Assembly: GCA_013396915.1 (NCBI GenBank)
Contig: VWZL01002499.1
Location: 159,477 to 223,476 of the forward strand
DNA from: Stercorarius parasiticus
Taxonomy: Eukaryota; Chordata; Aves; Charadriiformes; Stercorariidae
Direction of reading: 5' to 3'
DNA length: 64,000 bases
The stretch's first letter is position 1; each line of letters starts with the position of its first letter. The notes beneath the pieces were generated by a model. That model did not search any database. It saw only the letters and a list, made by a program, of their open reading frames with translations, and was not told the origin of the DNA. A program made the position numbers and the translations under genes. Below are positions 23,388-34,660 of the stretch, piece after piece.

Positions 23388-25270
23388 GGTAGGCCCATTG
23401 TAACAGTGGGATAAAAAAACTTGGCTCGTCTATTTTTGAGTGTCGGGATATTCCTAAGGTTTCCTGAGGAATTCCTAAGGTTTCTCTGCCCAAGCTTCCT
23501 TTGGCCACATGGTGCCTCTCATATCTCTGTAGAATCACAAAGCTTTAATAAACTATAGGCATGACAAGCAAGGCCGAGTTAATTGATTTTTCTTGGCAGA
23601 TCTGAGCATGATATGCTTCTTTCAAATAGGACGGGCTGGAGAATCGTTTATCCCTCTATGGGCTCCTACCTTCTTGCCTCTTTTTTACGTGTGATCTCTG
23701 TAGTTAGGGGTTTCATTAAAATGCATAGTAAATGATTACCTGGTAGCAGCAAATAACTGTTGTGTTCTGCAAGTGAATTAGGAGTGTGTTTGCCAATGCA
23801 GTTTTCCCCAAGTTGGGTACTCCCAATGGAGAGCATCAACCCTGACAGAATTTGGGTATCTTGCCTTTCAGAATCTGAAGTCGTCGAAATTGGAGGCCGC
23901 TGCTGGCACTCAGCCCACAGCAAAGATGCTCTGCAAATAGAAGACTCATCTTGAGAAATTATAAAGCTGATATGCGCCTTCTGGTTTTCATCCTCACATG
24001 TTAATGTGAGGGTTTCCTTCCTGCTTGTTTCATTTGTTTATTGCCATAAACATTCTCTACATAATATTTGGTTGGTGGAGGAGTTCCTCTAAAGCCAAAC
24101 GTGTTTTTATTACGGCTTAAGAGTTAAGAAGGGAGGTAGGGAAGAACCAAAAGATTTGCTGTGATATTTTTGATTTGCTGTTGGGTTTTTCAACAGTTTT
24201 CCCCATGCCCTTTCTTCCTGATTGCTTCCTTTGTTTCTGTGAGATGTGATAGAAAATGGCAAGCAGGTAGACGCTGTGGATGTTTACGCTAATGTCTGAT
24301 ATCTAGAAGGTGATGTATTCATGGAAGGGGGAAAAAGACAGACATTTCCACCACGTACAGGGTATCATATAGAGGCCTGTGCTCTGCTGGCCTTTGAAAG
24401 CTGGTTTCTAATACAGGACTGCAAGCGTTACATGACAACCGGTGTATCTGAGTTAATACCGGGGTACCTTGCCCAGGCTTCCAGCCAAAGGGGTTAAAAC
24501 CAGAAGTTGTTCTGGTCCAACAGGATGTATTCTGTTTCTATGAAAGGTATAGTTTTAGCAGGTAAGACTGGCCGTGCTGTGCTAAAAGGCTTAGTAGGCC
24601 TTGTGTCCAGACTTGGGTCTTGGTAGAGCTAAGTTCTCATTTCGTTAACTGTGCAACTATTATAGTGGCGTTTTACACACTGAATGCAACTGCATAGACC
24701 AGAATTTTTCGAGAGGTAAGTTTGCAGGTAAAAGTGACTGAAATGATTGTTAGACTGCCAAATGGCCAGTGGGTTTGGTTCATTTTGAATAATTTTATGT
24801 CACTTTTAGATTTTTAGTAATATAAAGTAATTATTAGCAATATATTTTTGCCCACTGTCTCCTGGGCAGCATGCAACACCCCCTTCCCCTGCTCTTCCTG
24901 AACTTTATTCTTTTGTCTTATAAAAAACACAGCAATAACCAAAAAAGTAAAATATTCCTATTTCTCATTTGTCTATGATTTGCAGGCCAAATTTATTTAC
25001 CGTGTAAGTACAAGAAAACTTTATCTTGAAGTTCTGCCAGCTCATGCAGAAATTCAGAATCAAAACTGAGTACCTCACACGAGCATGAAGATTTGTCTTA
25101 CTCACAAGTACATGCATTAATCTATGTATTGTACATCACTTGTAGCTGGAAAAATAGAGAATGGTAGAACTTTTTAAAAAGCACGAACCACTAGGTTATA
25201 TCTTTGTCACGGTTTCATTTTTCAAGAGGATGTTGAATCTGAAGCCACTATTACTCTTCTTGTCTTTTAG
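23388..25270. other. Intron immediately before the SLC36A4 terminal exon
   Basis: No repeat or exon is recognised. An imperfect local duplication of attcctaaggtttc (23450-23463 and 23471-23484) follows the CR1 tail. The stretch ends with a pyrimidine-rich tract and the acceptor cttcttgtcttttag at 25270. Confidence 0.6.
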
Positions 25271-25578
25271 GTGCTGTAGCAGTTTTGATCCCTCGCCTAG
25301 ACCTGGTGATTTCTTTCGTCGGGGCCGTCAGCAGCAGCACTCTGGCACTGATTCTGCCCCCTCTAGTTGAAATCCTCACTTTCTACAAGGAAAGCTTGAG
25401 TTTATGGACGATATTTAAAGATGTTTTCATAGCTGTCATTGGAGTTGTTGGATTTTTAACAGGGACATATGTGACGGTTGAAGAAATCATTTATCCTGCA
25501 TCCACAGTTTTAGCTAACGCAACAGAGAGCATCCCTGTGGATTTAAATGCTACAAACTTGGTGGTTGGTTTAAAGTAA
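25271..25578 (+). CDS. SLC36A4: SLC36A4 terminal coding exon (amino-acid transporter, SLC36/PAT family)
   Basis: The product, also called PAT4, is a multi-pass amino-acid transporter of the AAAP superfamily. It acts at the plasma and endolysosomal membranes and is linked to amino-acid sensing through mTORC1. This exon follows a good acceptor (cttcttgtcttttag). It opens with the last two bases of a split Gly codon and encodes about 101 further residues before TAA at 25576-25578. The segment begins [20 protein letters not shown] and continues [17 protein letters not shown], which closely follows mammalian SLC36A4 and more loosely SLC36A1. Two membrane segments are visible: [20 protein letters not shown], and the one in [20 protein letters not shown]. 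The end, [12 protein letters not shown] followed by a divergent tail closing in GLK, is the SLC36A4-specific signature. The tail has two NAT glycosylation sequons. The ATG/TTG-initiated frames inside are not real starts. Upstream exons were not identified here. Confidence 0.88.
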
Positions 25579-28224
25579 TAACCAGGCACTGTGAACTATT
25601 TTGTTCCCTAACAAGAAATCCTAGATGGATGGCAGACCTACATGTGGGAGAAGTTCCATTTCCAAATGAATTTTTGAAAAATAGCATGCAGCCCTTTCTC
25701 ACTTTGTTCTTTCCTTCATTCCTTCCCATCTACCTGAATTAAGACCTTTGCTCTCACCTTCTGCTCATCAACTGAATTGATGTCAGGATTTAAAATATAT
25801 ACATAAATGTAGGAAGGAAATATGATTCTAGGCTATTTGCAAGTAAAAAAGAAGAGTTTTTATAAGGAAGCTGAGATGCCTTCCTCCTCAGAAAAGGTGG
25901 AAGTCAATCCATTCATAATGTCTAGGCACTCCTGTTTTCACTCCAGCTCTGTTGTAAGGGTTGGAGTGGGAGCTCAGTGATGCGTGGACCTTCTCTTGGC
26001 TGTCTCTGATGGGGTGAACTGCACCCCAGTGAACCAGAGACACTATAGTTTTAGAACAGAGCAGCTGTGTTTCTCATTTCCATTTTGGGGACTTAGATGT
26101 TTGCCGTGGAGAAGTTTTTTGGGTAGTTGCCTGGCTCAGGTTCCTGGGAGTCGCTATGTCTGGAATTGGAGTGCACTGTGCAGAATGACTGTGACTCTTG
26201 GTCAGTCTTTTTACATTGGCTCCAACGGGAGTTTTCAAGCGACTGGGAGGACCAAGCCCACCCTGGTTAGTATAGCCGGCCACTGCTGGTGGTAGGTTAC
26301 ATGACAGTAAGCATAAAGGCATTTTTTTTTTCATGCCAACTATCTTAACATTTAGGCTGAAGAGTGGATGAGACTGTAAGATTTAGAGGTAAAGGCTGGA
26401 TCTTTTATTAGACCGAAAGACAGCTGTTTAGGGGTGTTCTTGCCATCTTATGTGATCTGTCACTATGTGTTCCTGTACCATGAGCTGTTCAGTATGGCCA
26501 GACCCCTGCTCCAGGGGAATGGCAGCTGAGATGCTCAGTGGAGCCATGGAGCTCTGACTGTCCAGGGCAGCTTAAAGATTCCCGATGTTAATTTCTGTAT
26601 AAGCTGTGGGTTATTTGTGAAAGAATTTGTGATTCCACAGCACTGTGAGCTGGGGGCCACCGGGGGTGTCTGCTTTGAAGCTCTTTCTCCCTCGAGTGCA
26701 CCACCAGCCTGCAGGTCGTCTGAAGATGTGGGTTGTCTCAGGACTTTCAACTACTGGTACTCTGTAGAGAGGTACAGCTTATGTGAGACGTAGGGTATAC
26801 ATGTGAAGATATGTTTTTTTAGAAAGCAATTACATATCCCTTTTGGATTTTGAATCCAAAGTTACAGGATGTTGTTTATCAGAGCAATATTGCTTTCTTT
26901 AACGATGCAAAAACATTCAACACCACAAATGATAAGTAGCTTATTTTTGTACATTTTGGTAACTGCTGTCCTGACTCATTTTTTACACCATTTCTTTATC
27001 CCTGATTTCAACTATACAAATGTATGAAATACTGTATTTTTTTTTAACCTATTACTAGAATTCTGTAGACTGCCTATCTATATTTCTATTGGAACATATA
27101 ATAATTATTTTTGCATTCTTATGTTTTGCCTTAAATAGGATCTAACATGCCCTTTACTGATTTTTGCTTCTTCTGTCCATTTTGGAATCAAAAAAGAACA
27201 AGTTGGTAAGTTGGTAATTGGGTAGAAATGAGTTTTGTTCAGCAAGCCTGTGCATTGAGTCCCCACTTGGAATCCTGATTTTCAGGGTTCGTATATGACT
27301 TTCTGGCTCCCATTTCATAGATGACTTTCACTCCAAAAGCTAAAGCTATATTTTTAGTCTTGTTTTCTAAAAGCACTCTATATTTTGTACAATACTAGGA
27401 CTGTATTTATCATACTCATTCCTGTTATGAAACTCCTTTTTCTAAGAAATATTTTTAATTATAACATTCCCCCAAGAAATATGGTATACCAAAACTTCTC
27501 TACTGTATTCATACAAATTAAGATAGAAGTATATGAAGTAGAATCTTGTATTAAGATAGAAGTATATGTAATATTTTGCTTGCCTTCAGTATATTCCTCA
27601 GAAGTCTACCATTTGGTAATCTACCATTTGGCATTACAGTGCTAGAGTAATATACTGCTAGATATATCTATATTTATATTTTCTCTTCAGAATATTTCCC
27701 CAGTCATCCACCATGTGGTGACTGTATTTGAGCACTTTCATCTTCACGTTGATGAGGGCATTTTTGATAGGGATTTGTTATAGCATATAGTACAAACTCC
27801 ATGTATTTGTTCAAGCAATAGTTCTGAGCAACGCTCTTATTTTCATTTTTGTGTGGACAAAGTTAAATACTTGGCAGGCACTTTAAAGGGATGAGTCTCT
27901 GCGGGTGTGATACCATAGAATTAACCTGTCGTATGAAAGTGCCAGAGCGGAGCACACACAGGTAGTTAGCAGAGGCAAAAGGTAGCTTCAGCTTTTTGTC
28001 TTTAAGGTTTTTTTAGTGAATCTAAGTGTTTCCATCTGTTTTATAGCAAATCTGTTGTTTACCTAAACCATACACTACACGCTGATAGAATATATTTCTG
28101 TGCAGCATATTTTACTTGACATTAAATATTTCAACATGGAACACTTTTAGTAGGACCGATAGGATTGAAATTAAAGTTGTTCTTTATGTTAGTTTTGCAT
28201 CTTCCTACCCATGTGCGTTTGAAG

Positions 28225-28230
28225 AATAAA
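28225..28230 (+). terminator. Candidate proximal poly(A) signal
   Basis: A canonical AATAAA followed within 30-50 bases by T/G-rich sequence (catctgttctgc, gttgtgtcc). It would give a 3' UTR of about 2.65 kb for SLC36A4. Confidence 0.35.
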
Positions 28231-29353
28231 GGACTGTCAAGCCCGTTCATATCATCTGTTCTGCATCAGTTGTGTCCTAGCGAGCGCCTCTGAGAAGGTG
28301 CTTCTGCCAGGGTGCAGTAGGGCTTGACCAGGTCAGAATTTGGTGGGGATTTTTGGCCAGTGCAGGTGAATACTGACATGGTACTGTCAATGAAGTTGGG
28401 TTCCAAGAACCTAAATAGGTGGCCTTGGTACCCAGGTGAACGCAGCACATCATTTTAAAAGTCAGGCAATTTGTTTAGAAGCTTGATAGGTTTGAGGAAT
28501 CTCATCTTAGCCATCGAACTTTGGATAACCTGGCCCAAATACAGACCCTTAACACGTCTTAACTGCCCGGTCTGACGGGGGGCAGCCTGTCGAGGAGAGG
28601 ATTTTCAAACCAATGTATCGCCACTGCCTGACCAGGTATGAAGTAGTGTGTTTGTGCAGTGGGCCAGTGTTGCCATCTCTAACGATGTTGTATCTTTTGA
28701 ATCTTTAAGATGTTTATTAATGTATTTTGCACAATGTCTGTTTTCTCCTACAGTGTAGGATTTTTCTTCGTTTTAACACTCATACAGTGCATTTGTGTGG
28801 CCTGCTCTTTCAAATAGAAAGAGTCAGGAAGCAGAGCATCTTGCTTTGGATAAGACTAAAATGTCATGTAGTGAAAAACTACTAAGTCTGAGTAATAAGA
28901 GTGTTCCTGTGAAACATTGCCAAAGATTTAAAAGATAGGAAATTCTGACAGAAACCTCTTCTGAATAATAAGAGTGTTCATTCAGCTTTTAAAGTACTGT
29001 AATATAAATTGCAAGTTAAGATGCAGGGAGGGAACCTGAGAGATTTAATAGGTATGGTTTACATTAATATATATTTAAGATGGAAATGTACTTTAGCACA
29101 AGCGAAATTAAACTGAAAAATATATGTGATTGGCTTATGTTCCTGACAAGGGACAGAAAGCTATTGTATTTATATACTGTACATGCACTTACATTTTACA
29201 ATATAATATTGTTAAGAATTTTAATGTAATTTGATCATTAGCTGCACTGTAAGTAACTGGATCATTTTCTTGTCTGTAACTGTTCATCCTCAAATATTGG
29301 GCAAGTAAGAGGGTGGGTTTGCCTAATGTTCTGTAACTTAAATCTTGTGTATC

Positions 29354-29359
29354 AATAAA
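29354..29359 (+). terminator. Candidate distal poly(A) signal of SLC36A4
   Basis: AATAAA in the context tgtatcaataaagactacc, preceded by T/G-rich ttctgtaacttaaatcttgt. It is followed by a likely cleavage region and the downstream T-rich cactgttttcctgcctg. It is the best-formed 3'-end signal after the stop codon. Confidence 0.5.
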
Positions 29360-29380
29360 GACTACCATAATATTATCCTG

Positions 29381-30738
29381 CTAACTCACTGTTTTCCTGC
29401 CTGTCACCACTACTACATCTCTAGAAGAAGTAGCTGTCTTAGTGCAGAATTTACCTTTGAAGTTACCCAAGGAATGGCAAGTGAGTGACTTGAGACTGTC
29501 AGGCAGCTCAAGAGCTGACTTTTCATTGATAATAGATCTCATTTCAAAGTCACTTAGGCACTCCTGAAAAATCCCACCTCCGCTCCAAGGTTTTTCATGA
29601 GGGCATGCTTAAAGTTAGGCCTCTGCATCTGTTTAGTAAACGAGTTTATTTCTAAATGTACAAAGGCAGCCAGGAGTTCCCACTGAAATTCCAGTTCCCA
29701 TTTGGAAAACTGCAACAAATTGGACAAGCTCGTACTAACTTGGTATGGACTTGGCCTTAACTTTAAGTATGGAATGCTGTATAATTAGGTATGGAAGAAA
29801 TTGGTATTGAAATTGATATGAAAATTCTGTACTTTCTCTCTAAATTTTAAATTACTAGTTGGAAACAAAAGTGGCAGCGTAACCTTTCATGTTCTCACCA
29901 ATTCTCGGATACCAATTTTGCAAAAGTACTTGTATTCCCCATTTTAATACAAGGCCCTTTGAAGGTGTGCTCAGTGAGGCATGCAGAAACACCCAGCCCA
30001 TTATGGAGTGGCCTGCAAAAATACAATTTAGGCAGAAGCAATATACAAATGTCCTTAAGAGTGATCCATCAAAAAAACGGTTTTATAAATAAGAAACCCA
30101 GAGTGATCTCAAAGTCCTCTAACACCAGCAGAGAGCCTGTAGCTGTTGGACTGGAAAGATGGATTTCAGTCTCCTGGACTCAAGAAGAATTTGAGTCCTT
30201 ATCTCCCTAAAAAACGAGGAAAAGCACATGTGTGGCCAAATTCCCCCCTGGATCTAGCTGTTAGGGGCATGTACTTTTACAAGGTGACCTTCAGCAGCAC
30301 TTCTTCTGAAAGTTCACCTCCTTTTAACCTGAGTTTTCAGTTCCTGAATTTTATGAGTGCTTTAAATCTGTTTTATTTCTTTTAAAAAATGGCCCTAGAT
30401 GGCCAATTATCGGGAACACTAAATTCCATTATTCTCCTCCAATATATGGAGAAGTAATTTCTAAAAGGTTAGACAGAAATGCACCTTATAGCCAACACTT
30501 CACATTTTAGATTAGTTTGTGTATCTTAGATGTCTGTGAGACGAAACTGCTATTACACAAGTGTAAAACACAAAATGAATGCAAGAATGTAGTTTTCCAT
30601 TTTCAAACACTCATATTTATTAGGCTGAAAATGAATACTTGTAAATTGTAGTTTGTGGGAGGGAAATTAATTTCCAAGTTGTGAAAAGCCTCTGTGAGAG
30701 ATGTGGTTGCGCATGAAGGAAGCAGAATGAACCAGGAA
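29381..30738. other. Intergenic, no feature recognised
   Basis: AT-rich sequence downstream of the proposed SLC36A4 3' end. Overlapping short open frames at 29889-30385 are in different frames and do not resemble known proteins. Confidence 0.35.
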
Positions 30739-30862
30739 CAGGCCAGGCTTGATGAGGCTCTGAGCAACCTGATCTAGTTAAAGGTGTCCCTGCTCACTGC
30801 AGGGGGGTTGGACTAGATGGTCTTTAATGGTCCTTTCCAACCCAACACGTTCTATGATTCTA
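30739..30862 (+). mobile_element. CR1 LINE 3'-end fragment, sense
   Basis: The last roughly 120 bases of a CR1: aggccaggcttgatgaggct, gagcaacctgatctagtta, ggtgtccctgctcactgcag, ggtcctttccaaccc and terminal ttctatgattcta. The 'gcttgatgaggctctgagc' variant matches the antisense copy at 55884-56403, so the two are probably the same subfamily. Confidence 0.92.
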
Positions 30863-31330
30863 GGAACGAGTAAGGTCACTTAATGATTTTCATCTCTCTC
30901 CAGTTCCAGTCCCTGATCTTGCAATGGGCTTGATGCATATGGACAAAACAGTGCACGGCTGTTGAACTGGACTTAAGTATCAACACAAACATTCAGACAT
31001 AAGGTATGTTGCCCACACATAAGCACATCTTGTCATTTCAGTCACTGTGGGATATCTTGCATGACATTCACTTGCTGTTGTCCAACAAAGGCTTGGGCCT
31101 CCTGTAGATCCTGCGTCATATCGACCTATTCTGTAATTACGGATGTCTTAGATACCAAAGGGCATGTCAAACAGGAGTAGACAGCTGTGGTTAGGTATCT
31201 GAGTCATGGTCTTAGAAAATATTAGTATGAACTTTTAGAAAGGATCTAGGCCACAAATTAGTTGGATCAATGTCGGTATTGGTGCCATTTGAGATGCATG
31301 AGAGCATCTAGACATACATCTGCAGCTTGT

Positions 31331-31386
31331 AGATATGACAAGAGACCGGAGCCCTTCCTGATCAGCAGGAGACAAGGCAAGATACA
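31331..31386 (-). repeat. Inverted-repeat arm A
   Basis: The reverse complement of this segment reads tatcttgccttgtctcct, gctgatcaggaagggctc and cggtctcttgtcatatct. It aligns to 31889-31944 on the + strand with a 3-base gap and few mismatches. The encoded peptides are also alike (LPCLLLIRKGSGLLSYLQ versus LPCLLLLIRKNSGLLSYLQ). The family is not recognised. Confidence 0.75.
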
Positions 31387-31888
31387 CTGGGGCATCTCAA
31401 AGGGCAGTGTGTGTGTCTGCTTGGCAGGTGGACTGAGTCCCTGGGCAGCACAGGTAATGGAGCTTAGAGTCATTTAGCCATGGGGGGGGGCACATTAATT
31501 TGTCCAAACATAGTACCTTGTGCCATCTGCAGGTGTTACTCCAGAAAAGCACAGGTTTCTCAGAAGTCATTTGCTGATATCTGCGCACCTGCATGCAAAT
31601 GTCCCAGAAATACTGCGGCATCACAGATGACATTAAATGCCTGCCTTGAGGCTTGGTCTTGATCCATTTTGATGCACGTCAGGTGTGCTGACTTGCTGTC
31701 TAGACTTCAATGACTATTGGAGGAACTTGGACACCCAGGTCTTGTATGGACATTTATGTCCATGCTACACTATCTAAATTTAATCTGAACTTAGATTCAG
31801 GTAAACCTGAATACCCCCTAACGTCATGCTGCTTACAGTGGCAACAAGAGTATATAACACTGAAATGCTAGGGATGGTTTACCACTCC

Positions 31889-31944
31889 ATCTTACCTTGT
31901 CTCCTACTGCTGATCAGGAAGAACTCAGGTCTCTTGTCATATCT
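31889..31944 (+). repeat. Inverted-repeat arm B
   Basis: Partner of 31331-31386. It reads atcttaccttgtctcct, actgctgatcaggaagaa and caggtctcttgtcatatct. Weaker similarity may extend another 30 bases (atgccttcatgct against atgctctcatgc). Confidence 0.75.
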
Positions 31945-33399
31945 CCAGATCGCACATGGATGCCTTCATGCTGTTCTGTATTCCCAGTTGTTTCAGTCAT
32001 TGCTTATGGCAATAAAGATTTCCATTTTTTACACTGGTTTTCAGGAACGCTCTTTAATGGGGTGGTGATGGGGGTGGATTTCTGAGATAGAGGTATAAAA
32101 TAAAACCCAGATAGTGGTGTCCGTGTTCTGGGTGACCCAGCTCTGTAGTAAACTCTGAACATCTGAATAAGGACCTCGACATGCAGACCTATGGAGTAAT
32201 TCTTAAAAATAATTTGCTACCAGTTTTGCTCTTATATTTTCCATGTGCTTACTCAGATCATACTGTAGTTGCATGTATCCTAATTGCATGTTAAAGTAGT
32301 AAGTTTGAAACATTTACAACCAGCATAAGACATCACTGGGTGTCTCTCCTGAAATCTCCTGTTGTGCCTTCTGCAGAACTGCACCACCATTTACTTACTG
32401 TTTCTTTTCAAAATGTATATATAAATGAAGATAAATTGAAATAGGATTTGTGCTGTCTCAACATGTTGACAGAGATGGGAAAGTGTCACTTGGAAAGCTA
32501 CCAGCTAGAAGTGAGGAATGAGATTAGTTGATGAAAAACCTGAAGGACTCCACTCAATTCCTCTTAGGTAGAGTGAAGGGTAAGAGGGACATCATGGAAA
32601 AGCGATTTTTTTATTCATTTTATATTAAAACGTTTCCAGATGATCTGGAGAAGCTGTGTACATCACTATCATTCTATAATTGCTGGAATGCATTATGAGC
32701 CTTGTCAGACCTCCTACTCTTCTGCTTTAATTTATTCTGTTCTGCATGGAATAATCTGTATTTCTTCTCCTTATAGGTTTCTCAAGTGTGGAAGTATCCT
32801 CTGGTAGAAAATTAAGCAATGTAACTAACACCTGTTATAGCTTATTTTTCACATGCTGTCCACAGGAGAGACCGATGCAACAGTTTGGTGGGATTTCAGG
32901 AAGGGAGAAGAACATTCTGAGTCCCTTTGTGCATAATCTACAGGTCTCCTGCAGATGTCTTGGTTACCCGGGACCATCTTAAATGGCATGAGAAGTCTGA
33001 ATCTTGCCCAAAGTTGGCTGAGTTACCCTCTAGACCCCAGTAGGTTCTGACTAGTATAATATAGGTCTGTGAGCTGGCTACACCCCTGGCCGTATGTACT
33101 GAGACTGGTTTAAATATTCGTTTATAATGACTACTAGTAGCCCAGTGGTTTCATATTTGAGTTCTTCTAGAACACTTGGGTGAGTACCATCTGGTAGTGG
33201 TCATTTATTTTTACTCTTCATTTCATTTCTTTTTGCTAATATGTTTTTATTAACAATTAAGAATTGATGTCAATTTGCAGTTGTGTAGATTCACTCCATG
33301 TGGATAATAGCTGGGGTGTGGAAAGCAGCATATAAGTAGACATTTCATTTGAGATCAGCGGTTTCAGTGCACACAAAAGGAGATGCCTCTCAAGTTACA

Positions 33400-34660
33400 G
33401 AATCTGCAAGGATATATGGCAAAGGGCTCATCTCCACAGACACGAAGGAGCACAGAGGCACGATAGTGGGTGGATGAACCCCACTTTAGATAAGTTTACC
33501 TTTTTTCTTCATTCTTACAGGAGAAGAGCTTATTAAGGGTTTATCTTAAAAGAGCAGATTTCACAGGTTGCACCAAATGATTGAGGAGCCCGTCTTGTAG
33601 ATCAAGGACAAGGAAAGGAAACAGGGGCCAGCGGTGTGGCTAAAGACTAACCTCCGTAAACACAAAGGGACGGGGGAACCCCAATAACCTCATCAGAGAA
33701 ATGGAGCTCCTGACCTGGCTGCTCCTAAGGCTGTTGCAGGAGAGCGATGGTCACACCATGGTCTGGGTGTGAAACCCATCAAATGGGTCAATGGGAGAGG
33801 CTCTCCCAAGATCACCCGACAAACTGAGGGCATTACTGCTTACAGGGGTGGGGGACAGACACCCTGTGGGACATGTGGTAAGTGTATTTTGTGTTTGTAC
33901 AGGACTTGTTATGGTATTTAGGGTAGGAACCAAAGGTGGGCAAAGGGAGGGATCAAAGTGTTTTGGGAAAAATAGAGAAATTCTATGATTCTATGAATGT
34001 AGAGATAAAAGGGGGAAGGGAGTCAGTCACATGTGAGCAGGGGATGGTCAGTACAGGTGTCTCTCTGTCCATGCCTTGTGCCTGACCGGTGCAGTCTCTC
34101 CTGTCGTCTCACTAAACTCCATTTATAGCAACTGGAGACTGAATGTCTGGAGAGGCTGGAGAGGTCCGTATTATGTCTCTCTATATATGCATATGTGTAT
34201 ATATGTACATATATGTATATATTTATGTTTATTTTGCTATACCTTTCATCCTAATCAGCCAGAGAGGAGAACAGGATCAGGCCATTGGTGCTGTCTGTGA
34301 CTGAGAGAGCGCTGTGTTTTCTGTGTTGATCTTTGTTGCTGCGTGCATGTATCTATATGTTGTGTGTGTGTGTACACATACATACGTGTGCCTACTGGGA
34401 ATACGTGCACAGCCTCACTGTAGGCTGGACCTGGGGACATGGAGTGGTGGCAGTCTCACCTCCTTTCTGCTGCCAGATTTGGCAGCTCCTCGCAGACCCC
34501 ACTCACATTCCCTGAGAAAACCAGGTTTTCCTGGGGCTCAGTCTCATTGCCTGATACTGCTCAGTTTTGGCGTTTCTCTGATTTTGCAGAAGATATGCAT
34601 ACCCCTCCTCCCCCGTCCCCAGCAACCTTTTTCTTTAGATAATAGCTTCTTTAGTGTTTT
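33400..34660 (+). repeat. Candidate unclassified interspersed repeat, possibly LTR-type
   Basis: This block is GC-richer than its neighbours. It contains an isolated CR1-style octamer tail (attctatgattctatga, about 33980-33996), a TA-rich microsatellite (34181-34228) and a TG run (34360-34373). It has several short overlapping open frames with no protein resemblance. Its texture looks like a retroviral LTR or ERV remnant, but no TG...CA ends or target duplication could be fixed, so the class and limits are uncertain. Confidence 0.3.
34181..34228. repeat. TA-rich microsatellite
   Basis: Interrupted tatatg/tacata units: ctatatatgcatatgtgt, atatatgtacatatatg and so on. Confidence 0.85.

Larger units (their letters stand above)
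25579..29380 (+). other. SLC36A4: Probable long 3' UTR of SLC36A4
   Basis: Non-coding sequence directly downstream of the SLC36A4 stop, with no CR1 insertion over about 3.8 kb. It is AT-rich, includes local tandem duplications at 27517-27720, and ends near a canonical AATAAA at 29354. An earlier AATAAA at 28225 may give a shorter transcript. The extent is inferred from signals only; no transcript evidence is available. Confidence 0.5.
30863..33399. other. Intergenic with an unexplained inverted repeat
   Basis: No gene is recognised. Two related segments lie in opposite orientations at 31331-31386 and 31889-31944. A run of ten G lies at about 31482-31490. Otherwise the sequence is anonymous. 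Confidence 0.4.

Noticed and set aside
1..25270. Other SLC36A4 exons
   Set aside because: I looked for the segments expected just before the terminal exon (for example the QFYVPAEI-type and LPLENQMK-type stretches) and did not find them by eye. A protein-to-genome alignment would settle this; a spliced match would overturn the rejection.
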